Assembly: GCF_020886315.1 (NCBI RefSeq)
Contig: NZ_AP025226.1
Location: 2,196,001-2,260,000, forward strand
Source of the DNA: Saccharolobus caldissimus
GTDB taxonomy: Archaea > Thermoproteota > Thermoprotei_A > Sulfolobales > Sulfolobaceae
DNA length: 64,000 nt
Reading direction: 5' to 3'
Position 1 is the first letter of the stretch. The number at the start of each line of letters is the position of its first letter. The notes under the pieces are model-generated. The model saw only the letters and a program-made list of their open reading frames with translations. It made no database searches and was not told where the DNA came from. A program made the translations under genes and the position numbers. Below are positions 53,558-62,910 of this stretch, piece by piece.

Positions 53558-54721
53558 TTACGCACTTACATACAGTTTGATTGGTGAGAATTCGTCGTGT
53601 TGTAGCACTTCAGCCTTAGTTAGCCTACCATTGATTACTCTTAGCATGTATTGATAAATCCTTTCACCAGCTTCCTCAAGAGTTATTTTCAAATCTAATA
53701 GATCTGATACATCAATATCTATATGTTCTTGCATCAATTTAGCAGTTTTAGGATTTGCGGTTATTTTGATAACTGGAATAATTGGATGTCCTACAACATT
53801 ACCCTGCCCAGTTGTGAATAAGTGTATTACAGATCCTTTAGCTGCAAAGAGTGTAACTGCTTCGGCAGCAGCAGATGACGTATTAACAAAGCATAATGTT
53901 CCCTCTTTTCTTTCTTTCGGTAACTGGTCTAAGTAATCTAAAACGCAGTTCACTTTTCTATGTCCTAATTTCTGAATATTACCTAAAGCTTTTTCTTCAA
54001 TTGTTGATAGACCACCTTTTATATTGCCTTGTGTTGGTTGTGAGCCTAATAAGTCAACTCCTTCTCTTTCAATTACTTCTGTATATTCCTTAAATATCTT
54101 CAAGAACTTCTCTCTTAATTCATGATTAGCCATTTTCTCCGCAACTATATCCTCAGCTCCCGTTAGTTCGGAGGTTTCACCAAACATTACAGTAGCTCCT
54201 TGATCAACCATTTTATCTACTACTACACCCACCGCTGGATTAGATGCTAGTCCAGAAGTTGTGTCTGACTCTCCACATTTTATGCTCATCGCAATTGATG
54301 ATATATCTACTTCCGTTCTCTGTTTTTCACTTGCTTCTTGCACAAATTCTAAAGCCTTTCTGGAGGCTCTTTCGATTGTTCTTAAGTCCCCATATCCCTC
54401 TATCGGGAATACCTCTACTGGTTTTCCCGTTTTAGCTATCTCATCTGCTACTTTATTAGCCCAATTTTCTTCTATACCTATAACTATAACTGAAGCTACA
54501 TTGGGATTTGAACCAGTACCTGCAAGAATGTGAAAGAATAAGTCTAGGTCTCTTCCGAATTGAAGTCTACCATAGGGATGTGGTATTACAGTAGTCCCTC
54601 TTATAAGTTTTGATACTCCTATTGCAGCCGTATTAGATAGGTCGTCTAAAGGTAATATTAGAACGTGATTTCTGATTCCCACATTTCCGTTCTCTCTAAT
54701 GTAACCTTTTATTGTGACCAT
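53558..54721 (-). CDS. UxaA/SuyB-like dehydratase or sulfo-lyase, large subunit
   Basis: The 387-residue protein has the UxaA/GarD C-terminal fold: RNHVLILPLDDLSNTAA near the start, HPYGRLQFG, SIKCGESDTTSGLASNP and FTTGQGNVVGHPIIPV. Together with the 104-residue SAF protein encoded upstream (13-bp overlap) it equals one altronate/galactarate dehydratase. The size and split also match SuyA/SuyB, the sulfolactate sulfo-lyase. Iron-dependent lyase chemistry on a 2-hydroxy acid is expected. Which acid is not shown by sequence. Confidence 0.87.
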   Translation of the reverse strand: MVTIKGYIRENGNVGIRNHVLILPLDDLSNTAAIGVSKLIRGTTVIPHPYGRLQFGRDLDLFFHILAGTGSNPNVASVIVIGIEENWANKVADEIAKTGKPVEVFPIEGYGDLRTIERASRKALEFVQEASEKQRTEVDISSIAMSIKCGESDTTSGLASNPAVGVVVDKMVDQGATVMFGETSELTGAEDIVAEKMANHELREKFLKIFKEYTEVIEREGVDLLGSQPTQGNIKGGLSTIEEKALGNIQKLGHRKVNCVLDYLDQLPKERKEGTLCFVNTSSAAAEAVTLFAAKGSVIHLFTTGQGNVVGHPIIPVIKITANPKTAKLMQEHIDIDVSDLLDLKITLEEAGERIYQYMLRVINGRLTKAEVLQHDEFSPIKLYVSA

Positions 54722-55023
54722 TTACCCCACCTCAAGGATTTTATATTATGTATGTGTACGTGCTCTCCCTTTAAAATATCCTTAATCGCAACACCTATTG
54801 GCCTTCCATATTTTAAAACCTTTTCTCCTTTTTTAATGTCCCTTAGTGCGATCTTATGACCTAATGGAATATCTTGAAGGCTTTTTACTATTACGTGAGA
54901 TGATGGATCTTCTAAATATACACATAATACTTCTTCACCCTTTTTAATATCAGTAGTAGCTACACAAACATCGTCCTCTTTTGAATGGATTAACCCTTTT
55001 GGCATATTTATCAATATGATCAA
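54709..55023 (-). CDS. SAF-domain small subunit of UxaA/SuyA-like dehydratase
   Basis: This 104-residue protein is a stand-alone SAF domain ([20 protein letters not shown], then [20 protein letters not shown] and [20 protein letters not shown]), the N-terminal module of altronate dehydratases and the whole of SuyA. It is the first gene of the three-gene operon. It begins at ATG 55023, or more likely the ATG four codons later ([12 protein letters not shown]). The operator-like repeat at 55044-55059 lies just upstream. Confidence 0.88.
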   Translation of the reverse strand: MIILINMPKGLIHSKEDDVCVATTDIKKGEEVLCVYLEDPSSHVIVKSLQDIPLGHKIALRDIKKGEKVLKYGRPIGVAIKDILKGEHVHIHNIKSLRWGKWSQ

Positions 55024-55043
55024 ACCTTAATATATTTTTGTTA

Positions 55044-55059
55044 TATACCTTATGGTATA
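55044..55059. promoter_or_regulatory. 6-4-6 inverted repeat in the divergent sugar-acid promoter
   Basis: TATACC-TTAT-GGTATA is a perfect inverted repeat. It sits 20 bp from the SAF-protein start and 45 bp from the SDR start, so one regulator could control both divergent units. Confidence 0.35.
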
Positions 55060-55104
55060 CATTCTAATTTAAAAATATTTAATCCATTCTTTCATCTTTC
55101 ATAT

Positions 55105-55857
55105 ATGAACATTTCGTTAAAAGGTAAGATTTGTTTAATTACTGGTGGAACCCACGGAATTGGTTATGTTACCGCTAAATTGTTTTCGGACTTAGGAGCT
55201 AGAGTAATAGCATTAGGGAGAAATATCCCATCATCTAATAATAACATAGAGTTCATTAAGGTTGACTTAACATCTAGAAGCCAAGTATTATCATTTATAA
55301 ATTGGTATAAAAAAGAGATAGGGATTATTCATTGTCTTATAAATAATGCCTCAGTCAATTCTAGATATTCTATTCTAAATGTTACATTAGAGGAATGGGA
55401 TAAAATGATAGAACTTGAGTTAACTTCCCCGATGTTATTATCTAAAATGGCTGCTGAGTTAATGATAAAGAATAATATTAAAGGGAAAATAATAAACATA
55501 GCTGCAATACAAGCTCATTATCCATTACCAGAGTCCTTGCCTTATGTAACGGTAAAAGGAGGATTAATATCCATGACTAAAGGTCTAGCAGTTGACTTAG
55601 GTAAGTATGGGATTCAAGTAATTGCAGTAGTACCTGGGCCAATATATACTAAAGGAGATTTAGTACCAGAAAAATTAGATAAGACTGCAGCTACACTACT
55701 AGGAAGAATGGGACGACCACAAGAAGTCGCATATCTACTAGCGTTTTTAGCATCAGATTACAATACGTTCATAACTGGAAGTGAGATAATTATTGATGGT
55801 GGAAGAATAATAAGTAGAAAACCAGATCCAGAAGAGATAACTGCGGGAATCGTTTAA
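55105..55857 (+). CDS. Short-chain dehydrogenase/reductase, probable sugar dehydrogenase
   Basis: The 250-residue SDR has TGGTHGIG (cofactor), INNASV, the Tyr/Lys pair in YVTVK, and [11 protein letters not shown]. The catalytic Ser expected 13 residues before the Tyr is Ala ([10 protein letters not shown]), which is unusual. It is transcribed divergently from the sugar-acid dehydratase operon across 81 bp with a shared palindrome, so oxidation of a free sugar upstream of those dehydratases is plausible. It converges with the GH116-type gene, overlapping by 4 bp. Confidence 0.83.
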   Translation: MNISLKGKICLITGGTHGIGYVTAKLFSDLGARVIALGRNIPSSNNNIEFIKVDLTSRSQVLSFINWYKKEIGIIHCLINNASVNSRYSILNVTLEEWDKMIELELTSPMLLSKMAAELMIKNNIKGKIINIAAIQAHYPLPESLPYVTVKGGLISMTKGLAVDLGKYGIQVIAVVPGPIYTKGDLVPEKLDKTAATLLGRMGRPQEVAYLLAFLASDYNTFITGSEIIIDGGRIISRKPDPEEITAGIV

Positions 55858-58391
55858 AAACTTAATTCCATTATTTCGTTCTCTCCTAATAATATCTCTC
55901 TATTTAATACTATCTCATTTTTCTTTACCTCATAATCTATCTTCATATTATTTATCCTTATTTCCCTAGGTATTTTAGGCAATATTAGCCTTATTATATC
56001 GAGTTTTCCGTGATATATTTTTATGCTTATTATATTCTCATTTACCTTTATTCTTCCCCAACAAGTAGGTAAAAGTAATATCCACTCTAATTCTCCTACT
56101 GCTGGATCTATTGTTAAGGTTTTCGTAAATCCGTCATATCTTATCCCCTCATATGCAGCTATAATAGTTATAGATGAAAGAGGTCTTGAATAATGTGAAC
56201 CCCACTCTAAATGATTCCAGAAGTTTCCCGCTACCTTATATCTGTCATAAATTCCCTTTAAGACTTCTTCTCCTTCTTTTACCATTTTTTCGTATATTAA
56301 ATGTGATGCGAAATAGAATTCTACACCAGACCAAGGAGAGTCCATTTGAATTGTAGCAGGAATGTTAAGAGGATTATCGTATCTTCCCCTTATACCACTA
56401 GGATAGGCTCCGTTTATTAATCCTTCATCTTCCTTTAAATTATATTTTATGATAGCCCTTAAAGAACTCTTAATTATTTCATCTTCTAGAAACTTAAAAC
56501 CTAATAAAGTAGCATACCAATGCCCTAAAAGCTGAGAGGCATTACATGCCCTATCCCTAAATCCTGATAGCGGATCATACCACAGATCAAAATATTCCCC
56601 GTTCCATAGATATTCTAGTAATCTCTTCACTAAAGTCTCATAATCATATTTTTCCCTAATGTTTAAGATTTTAGAGGCCTCATTAAATGCTTGAAGAGAT
56701 GCTATCCATAATATTGAAGTAAAAGAGGTTATTCCGAGCATGCTCCAATCGTCGTAAGTTTGAATTGATAGGGGGATAAGATTAATACCTAATAAAAAGG
56801 AAGAATTAGTATCCCCTCTTGGCAAGTTACTAAATAAGGAGTTCACGTATTTTATCCACTCTAATCCTGCTGGTAATGTATGATAAATTAGTCCGTTAAA
56901 AGTCTGAGTTCTCATCGTTGATTCTATAGCCTCCTTAGCCTCTTCATAAACACTTTTAAGGAATTCCTTATCTCCAGTCATTTTAGATATTAGATACCAC
57001 ATTAGTACGAATTCTGGATTTAAATCAATCCTATGATACTCGTCAACCCTTAAAGAATCAGTAAAGAAGTGCGGAACTCTTCCTCTCGGATCTTTACCAG
57101 TTTCTTTAACTATTTCCCTTATGGTTAAGACTAACTTATTATAATTAGTGGGAATTGAAGGATCTTTTGATATTTTTTCCAAAAATTTTACTCTATTTTC
57201 CTCGAATGCTAATGAGTAAATTATATGTTCTGGAGTTCCTTCCCTTATTATCTTATCTTTAAACTGTAGAATTATTCTCTTAGCTAATTCTGGAAATAAA
57301 ACTAAAATTGCGTAAATTGAGTAAGTTAATACGTCGATAGTATTTAAAGCTGTATGAACTGGTCCACCAGTGTATGGAAACGAATCATTTTTCCTACTTT
57401 CTGCGGTATTAAAGTACCCTTCCCATATTCCGAAGAATCCATCCTTACCTAACCACGTAGTTTTTATAAGGGTAGTTAATTGTGACCCCACTAAGTCGGC
57501 TATCCAGCTTTCTATTCCTTTCACATTATATAAAAGGTCATGAAATAACGTAGTTTTATGCTCTAAATAATCCATGTTAAACTCAACGTAGTCAGCTACT
57601 TCCTCACAGTTTCTGAAGAAATTCTCGTAAAAATGACCTATTCTTTCCCCGTTTGTTAATACGTGATTTGGAAAATACCACGTTAAAATAAAGGTCACTT
57701 TATTTCCTCTTCCGCCTATTATTCCGTAATTTCCGTTTCCAGATTTGCTTTCTAACTTGCCCTTACCTCTAAATTCATTCCAGAAGTCGAATCTTTCAGC
57801 ATATCTTCCGAAGACATCATCACCTAAGACCCTTATGCATAAATTCCCGTTATATCTTGGATCTTTAGGATCCGTCTCTCCCGTTAAAACTAATGTATTT
57901 TCCTTAAAGTCTACCTTTCCGTTATTAAAGGGATTTTTAATTCCCATTAAGAACTCCGTAACATCTTCAGAGGTCATCTTAAAGATTACTGCTGGTAGTG
58001 ATGAGTTCTTAAGATCTAAGGGTATGAAAGGCGAGAAAGCCTTCATCGATATAGTGAAATCGTCTAAGAATTTCAGATATGCTATAGGAGGTTCTCCTAT
58101 GAATTCGGTTTGTCTAACCGGTTTAAGCCAAGGTAAAGTATATGGATTGCCTCCATAATAATAATCAAAAGCTTGAAGTATTCTAACCTTACCTTTTTGT
58201 CTAGCTGCGAAAAAACTACTCGTTTCATCTAGATAATAGGTGTATCTTATCTCTTGCCTTTCAGCGTATCCGCCATTATTAAATATAGTCCACTCGTAAA
58301 GTCTGCCATCTGCTCTAATTTCAACAGATCCAGTACCTATACCTCCTAGAGGTATCCCAGAATCTAGAACATATGAGTATGTATATTTCAT
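55854..58391 (-). CDS. GH116/GBA2-like glycosidase family protein, divergent
   Basis: The 845-residue protein opens with [20 protein letters not shown], the N-terminal signature of the GBA2/GH116 family, followed by a beta-sandwich domain (about 1-270) and an alpha/alpha barrel. FGIWEG in the region of the nucleophile fits the family. The DxDGDGxPD...TYD acid/base motif, which the second copy has, is absent here; the corresponding region reads [13 protein letters not shown]. It is longer than characterised Sulfolobus GH116 enzymes (about 660). It may be a glycosidase with altered specificity or a non-standard catalytic acid. Confidence 0.82.
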   Translation of the reverse strand: MKYTYSYVLDSGIPLGGIGTGSVEIRADGRLYEWTIFNNGGYAERQEIRYTYYLDETSSFFAARQKGKVRILQAFDYYYGGNPYTLPWLKPVRQTEFIGEPPIAYLKFLDDFTISMKAFSPFIPLDLKNSSLPAVIFKMTSEDVTEFLMGIKNPFNNGKVDFKENTLVLTGETDPKDPRYNGNLCIRVLGDDVFGRYAERFDFWNEFRGKGKLESKSGNGNYGIIGGRGNKVTFILTWYFPNHVLTNGERIGHFYENFFRNCEEVADYVEFNMDYLEHKTTLFHDLLYNVKGIESWIADLVGSQLTTLIKTTWLGKDGFFGIWEGYFNTAESRKNDSFPYTGGPVHTALNTIDVLTYSIYAILVLFPELAKRIILQFKDKIIREGTPEHIIYSLAFEENRVKFLEKISKDPSIPTNYNKLVLTIREIVKETGKDPRGRVPHFFTDSLRVDEYHRIDLNPEFVLMWYLISKMTGDKEFLKSVYEEAKEAIESTMRTQTFNGLIYHTLPAGLEWIKYVNSLFSNLPRGDTNSSFLLGINLIPLSIQTYDDWSMLGITSFTSILWIASLQAFNEASKILNIREKYDYETLVKRLLEYLWNGEYFDLWYDPLSGFRDRACNASQLLGHWYATLLGFKFLEDEIIKSSLRAIIKYNLKEDEGLINGAYPSGIRGRYDNPLNIPATIQMDSPWSGVEFYFASHLIYEKMVKEGEEVLKGIYDRYKVAGNFWNHLEWGSHYSRPLSSITIIAAYEGIRYDGFTKTLTIDPAVGELEWILLLPTCWGRIKVNENIISIKIYHGKLDIIRLILPKIPREIRINNMKIDYEVKKNEIVLNREILLGENEIMELSF

Positions 58392-58518
58392 TGATGTTTA
58401 ATATGTGGAGTAAACTAATAAGCGTTTTTCCAAGTTTTTCCTTTTTTATGAATATTACTGTAATTATCAAAATTAACGGTAAAAGCGATAATATTTCTTG
58501 AGTCTAAGGCAATTTTGC

Positions 58519-58934
58519 GGGGGTGTTCTCAAACAGTCATCTTATTCGATAATGAATAGTAAAATTATATCAAAATTATATATTTTTCAAATAGCCATTC
58601 CGATCTAGGAGTAGTAGTAGAGTTAGAGCATATAACACCTTTGAGAAAATTTATGTGCGAGGTTTTCTGGAGGTCATCTCGCAACCCTCGCACAATTAAT
58701 ACTTAAGAAATCTTAAGCCTGAAAGCACAAGTTAGAAGACATTGCTTATTAATAAGAGTGAGAGGATGGTTAATTATAGTCTTGCCTTGCTTAATGTTAT
58801 GTATCCCCATGTGTTTTCAAGGGAGAAGACTCCCTTGAACGAGGCTTACTTGAGGGGAGTATTGAATATTAGAGAGAATCTGATATAATTTTGCAATAAG
58901 ATATCGAATAAGATGACTGCATGAGAGCACTCCC
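58519..58934 (+). mobile_element. 416-bp non-autonomous insertion element with 33-bp inverted ends and 8-bp target duplication
   Basis: Left end 58519-58551 and right end 58902-58934 are inverted repeats matching at 29 of 33 positions (left starts GGGGGTGTTCTC, right in reverse starts GGGAGTGCTCTC). The element is flanked on both sides by the direct repeat AATTTTGC (58511-58518 and 58935-58942), a clear 8-bp target duplication. Inside, a frame near 58738-58887 reads KTLLINKSERMVNYSLALLN, then VFSREKTPLNEAYLRGVLNI and RENLI, apparently the tail of a deleted transposase. It is a deletion derivative of an insertion sequence. I cannot name the family with certainty. Confidence 0.8.
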
Positions 58935-59069
58935 AATTTTGCCAGAAAAATTTCTAAAATTAAGATAATATTCGACTAACGTTTAAAAATATCTATCTAT
59001 TTATTATATACTATATTAAGAACATTCTATCCATATTATTCCAATTGAGAAGTCAATTACAGAAGGGTT

Positions 59070-59118
59070 AAGGGGACTAAAGCTTCGCCTCTCTGAGGCG
59101 GGGATGGGTAGCCCCCTT
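59070..59118 (+). other. Nested hairpin resembling an IS200/IS605-type right end
   Basis: AAGGGG (59070-59075) can pair with CCCCTT (59113-59118). Between them lie the perfect hairpin CGCCTC-TCT-GAGGCG (59086-59100) and a GGGG/CCCC stem (59100-59103 with 59112-59115). The compact GC-rich GCCTCTCTGAGGCGGGGATG style is like the ends and guide-RNA tails of TnpB elements in Sulfolobales. No tnpB gene is present, so this would be an orphan end. Confidence 0.35.
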
Positions 59119-59295
59119 ATATGCTTTGCGGATTAGTTGAAATTTCTTAGGTCTTAAAGCTAGAGAAGCAAAATAAATTCTAAATCTTACGTTGAGTTAA
59201 AAGTTAGCTATACGTTTTGAGAAAAATTGAAGAATTCTAAAAAGCAATGCGTATATGATAGTTTATTATTTTTTAATATCAACACACTCTAACTA

Positions 59296-59976
59296 CTAAG
59301 TTTCCCTAATAATATCAATATTTATCTCTTTTATTTCGAAATTTTTCTTTATTAGATTAAAATATTCTTCTACTCGTTGTTTGTACTCTTCCTTAAGTTC
59401 CTCTTTCATTAAATATTCTCTTACTATTCCAGAAACATAATCTGCTGAATGAATTAGTCTGCATTTATCATGACCAGTAAAATCTACAATAACTTTAGCT
59501 AAAGTCCATTTGTGAAAATTAACGATAATATACTGCTTATCGCTCTCCCTTAGTATCGGTGTTCTGTCGTAGTGTACAAATATCTTCTTTCCTGCAATAT
59601 ATTTTCTTAATTCTAACCCTAAAATTTTTCCGTATATGTTAGCTGAGTATTTACTTAATTTTATTTCATTCTCTTTCTTTATAATTAATGAGACACCCGT
59701 CAAACTCTTTAATACTTTATTTACAAAAACTCCTTTTACATCCTTTCCTAGCCGGGATTGTTTTGGTGAGTCCTCAGACCACTTAAAATACTTTATATTA
59801 TTCCTGGTAAGTTTTTGCGCATCTTTTATCGCCTCTTCGTACGAATTTAGGTAACTGTTTATATCGCTAATTAAAACTGCAGAAACTATAAACGGTTTTT
59901 CATCATTTGGATTTCCTGCCTCATCAACTGCTACATGAATTTCCTCATTTTTAGTCATTATTTTTAGGAATTTCAT
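59296..59976 (-). CDS. DUF3800-like protein (RNase H-like fold)
   Basis: The product is 226 residues, or 220 from the internal ATG (MTKNEEIHVAVDEAG). AVDEAGNPND followed by PFIVSAVLI near the N-terminus, a middle VHYDRTPI and a late HSADYVSGIVREYL supply the acidic residues of the DUF3800 family. That family is related to RNase H-fold nucleases and often found near mobile or defence genes. Its function is unproven. The gene stands alone between an insertion-element remnant and a tandem hairpin repeat, consistent with horizontal arrival. Confidence 0.72.
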   Translation of the reverse strand: MKFLKIMTKNEEIHVAVDEAGNPNDEKPFIVSAVLISDINSYLNSYEEAIKDAQKLTRNNIKYFKWSEDSPKQSRLGKDVKGVFVNKVLKSLTGVSLIIKKENEIKLSKYSANIYGKILGLELRKYIAGKKIFVHYDRTPILRESDKQYIIVNFHKWTLAKVIVDFTGHDKCRLIHSADYVSGIVREYLMKEELKEEYKQRVEEYFNLIKKNFEIKEINIDIIRET

Positions 59977-60050
59977 TATAGGTAAAAAATATGATGAGAC
60001 ATTGTAAATGTGAGAATAAGCTTAAATATCTCGGGATCCCAAATTATTAA

Positions 60051-60124
60051 TTGGGAGTGCACGGGGATACGTGCACGATGATCAAAATTGGGAGTGCACG
60101 GGGATACGTGCACGATGATCAAAA
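60051..60124. repeat. Two perfect tandem 37-bp units, each with a GTGCACG hairpin
   Basis: Units 60051-60087 and 60088-60124 are identical. Each contains GTGCACG-GGGATA-CGTGCAC (60057-60076 and 60094-60113), a perfect 7-bp stem with 6-nt loop, followed by ATGATCAAAA. They lie about 75 bp upstream of the DUF3800-like gene. The unit start TTGGGAGTGC also matches the outer end of the insertion element at 58.9 kb read in reverse. Confidence 0.8.
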
Positions 60125-60947
60125 AAGGTAAAAAAGAAAAAACGCTTAAAATTACTTAGAGTTCTTCAAATATAATAACAGCATATAAGATTAATACCTT
60201 TTATATTACATGCGTAATTTAGTTTAAGCACGATTTAGTGTAAGTCTGTGAGGATTTAGAATGTTATAGTCTTTTTCATAATAGCTGTAATGAGTTCATA
60301 ACTTCTCTAAATGCAAAATATAGAAAAACATTGAGAAAAATTTATATTATCAGAAATAAAACTTGTCAACAGATAATAAATTGAAGATGAGAAAATTTTC
60401 TATATACTATCTTCCTTAAACATGTAGTGAAACTTATCGACCCAATACTTAGTATAATTACCTTGAGAAACTAAATAATGGAACTCATTCTTAATTCAAG
60501 AGCTTAATCCAAATAATAAGTATCAAGCATTTCTTGGTTTGTCCCTACACTCTCATTTCACTCATTTTATCTTTAATCGTGATCGAGTGTAGATTAGAGT
60601 TAATGTAAACAAATTATAATAATAAAGATTTCTATTAACATGAAAAAGGATTCATCCCAAAACGTTATTAAATACCCAATGAGAGTATAACCTAATAATT
60701 ATGAATATAGTGATGAAGTCAGTAAAAAATCTAAAATGTATAGAAAATTAAAGATTTAATATAGATATAAAGACTCCTAAAAGGGGGAGCGGAAAAGCTG
60801 TTCCCTAAGCTGAATAATCATGAGGAGGCAAGTAGGGAAATTTTTCTTCATCTAATTTTAACTTAATTGGAGTGAAATAAACTCTTCTATCCGTATAAAT
60901 ATTAAAAACGTTTAAATAAGTAAGAAAGAGTAACTAAAAACGTAAAT
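60125..60947. other. 0.8-kb region with no recognised gene
   Basis: Stop codons close all frames. One terminator-like hairpin (AGGGGGAGC...GCTGTTCCCT, about 60780-60808) is visible. The last part is the promoter and GAGGTGA ribosome-binding site (60948-60954) of the following glycosidase. Confidence 0.45.
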
Positions 60948-60960
60948 GAGGTGAATTTTT

Positions 60961-62910
60961 CTGAAAATTCCCGACGGACAAGGTGTCCCAATAGGTGCTT
61001 TAGGCACTGGGAAAATAGACTTCTTTAACGATTTAACGATAGGAAATCTAACGATAATGAACAACTGGAGTAATCCGCTGAAATTAGTAAGGGGGTTTCA
61101 CATAGTTGAACTAACTACCGGTACTTTCTTACAAGGAAATCCTCTTAAGGGATCAGAGGTCAAATATAACGTTAAGACCGCTAAGATAATCGAAGCTGAT
61201 GCGTTTTTTCCTCAAGTAATGTATAAGACTAAAGACCCAGATTTTACGATAAGGATTTACTCTCCCTTCGTACCTCACAATTTAAAAGACTCTTCCTTAC
61301 CAGTTATAATTTTTAATTTTAAGGGAAACGGTGTTATAGCTATCTCATTTCCTAATATAACGGGAAGTAGAAGATGGGGAAGAGTGAATTTTAAGGTAAA
61401 AGGAAAAGTTAACGGAGTGTTAATGAAGAATTTAAGAGCATTACAATCGGATCCAGCTTATGGAGAGATATTTTTAGGATGTGAGGGATGTAAAACTCAT
61501 GTAGGCCATTCCCTTTGGGTTCCAGCCATAAAAGAAGGAATGACGGAAGACATTAGTGTATTTAACAAATTGAATGAAAATCTAGAAAAATATTATATAA
61601 AGCCCTTTGCGAGGGAAGAGATTTCAGGAATAGTATGGAAGGAAATTAAAGGTGAAGAGTATTTCTATCTAACGTGGTATTTTAACGGAAGACCGCACAA
61701 TTATCCTTATGGACATTATTATGAGAACTGGTTCAAAAGTGCAGTAGATGTAGCTGAATACGTTAATGAAAATAAACCTGGCATAGAATTAGACGAGGAT
61801 AGGGATTGGTTAAATGAAGCCTTCAGAAATAGTCTTTATGTTATAACCAATAGTTGGTTAACTAAAGATGGTAGGTTTGCAATTTATGAAGATCCCCAAA
61901 TATCACTTTTGATGAACACAATTGGTGGAATGACTTGGGATGGAGCATCTTTTGCACTATTAGAATTCTTCCCTGAATTAGTAAAGAAAATGGATGAATA
62001 TTTTACTATTTATATAAATGAGGGAGAAGTACCACACGATTTAGGGGAGGAAAGCATTGAAGACCCTATCTATGGTGCCTCATATCCTTATTCTTGGAAC
62101 GATTTAGGTTCTACGTGGATTTTAATGATATTTAGGGATTATAAATTCACTAACGATTTAGATTTTCTCAAAAGAAACTATCCATATATGAAAAAGGTAA
62201 TAGATTGGTTAATAAGGAAAGACGAGGATGGAGACGGAATTCCAGACTCAAAAGGCGGATTTGATAATTCTTATGATGGTACATACATGTATGGTGCTTC
62301 CTCTTATGTTGGGTCTCTATTCTTATGTAGTTTAAAAGCGTTTATTACGGCTTCAAAAATTTTAGGCTATGATACTTCAGAGTATGAGAAAATATTAGAT
62401 AAAGCTAAGGAAACTATGAATTCCCTATGGAATGGTAGATATTTCATTGCTTGGAAATCTGGAGAATTGAAAAAGGAGTCATGTATGAACTCCCAAATAT
62501 TAGGTGAGTTTTGGTGTGATATTTTAGGTTTAGGAAACGTAATCGATGAAGAGAAAGTAATTTCAGCTCTAAAATCCATTTATGAACTTAACGGAAAGGC
62601 ATCTAAATTCTGTCTTGTAAACTCTGTTAATCCTGATGGTAGTATAGATGAAAGTACAGATCAGATGAAATCTTGTTGGCCCAGAATTTCCTTTGCTATA
62701 GCCTCACATATGATATTAAAGGGGATGGTTAATGAGGGTTTGGAAATAGCTAGAAAAGAGTGGGATACGATTTCAAGTAGGTATCCTTGGAATCAACCAT
62801 CAAAAATAAATGCTTTCAATGGAGATCATTTTGGATTGCCATACTATATAGGAAGCCTATCAGTGTATTTAGTAAAATACGCGCTTAAGGTTCGACAATT
62901 TCACCCTTAA
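60961..62910 (+). CDS. GH116 beta-glucosidase/beta-xylosidase-like enzyme with apparent CTG start
   Basis: From CTG 60961 the protein has 649 residues, close to characterised Sulfolobus GH116 (about 660). The family N-terminal motif [15 protein letters not shown] is encoded upstream of the first ATG (61057) and aligns with [15 protein letters not shown] of the neighbouring paralogue, so 61057 cannot be the start. A strong GAGGTGA lies 6 nt before the CTG, with an in-frame stop at 60952. Catalytic features are present: FAIYEDPQ in the nucleophile region, and [20 protein letters not shown], whose last Asp corresponds to the family acid/base. It probably hydrolyses beta-glucosides or beta-xylosides. 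It converges with nagA, overlapping by 26 bp. Confidence 0.88.
   Translation: MKIPDGQGVPIGALGTGKIDFFNDLTIGNLTIMNNWSNPLKLVRGFHIVELTTGTFLQGNPLKGSEVKYNVKTAKIIEADAFFPQVMYKTKDPDFTIRIYSPFVPHNLKDSSLPVIIFNFKGNGVIAISFPNITGSRRWGRVNFKVKGKVNGVLMKNLRALQSDPAYGEIFLGCEGCKTHVGHSLWVPAIKEGMTEDISVFNKLNENLEKYYIKPFAREEISGIVWKEIKGEEYFYLTWYFNGRPHNYPYGHYYENWFKSAVDVAEYVNENKPGIELDEDRDWLNEAFRNSLYVITNSWLTKDGRFAIYEDPQISLLMNTIGGMTWDGASFALLEFFPELVKKMDEYFTIYINEGEVPHDLGEESIEDPIYGASYPYSWNDLGSTWILMIFRDYKFTNDLDFLKRNYPYMKKVIDWLIRKDEDGDGIPDSKGGFDNSYDGTYMYGASSYVGSLFLCSLKAFITASKILGYDTSEYEKILDKAKETMNSLWNGRYFIAWKSGELKKESCMNSQILGEFWCDILGLGNVIDEEKVISALKSIYELNGKASKFCLVNSVNPDGSIDESTDQMKSCWPRISFAIASHMILKGMVNEGLEIARKEWDTISSRYPWNQPSKINAFNGDHFGLPYYIGSLSVYLVKYALKVRQFHP

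Larger units (their letters stand above)
58392..59295. other. 0.9-kb gene-free region holding mobile-element remnants
   Basis: This gap contains the 416-bp element with terminal repeats (58519-58934) and an IS200/IS605-like end structure (59070-59118), both listed separately. I see no intact gene. The sequence between and after them is AT-rich. Confidence 0.5.

Noticed and set aside
57745-58158. 137-codon plus-strand frame opposite the large GH116-like gene
   Set aside because: It is antisense to a strongly supported gene and has no family features or ribosome-binding site.
60051-60124. CRISPR array
   Set aside because: Only two units in direct contact with no spacers; no cas genes in the window.
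61057-61059. ATG at 61057 as start of the second GH116 gene
   Set aside because: Conserved family residues are encoded in frame for 32 codons upstream of it.
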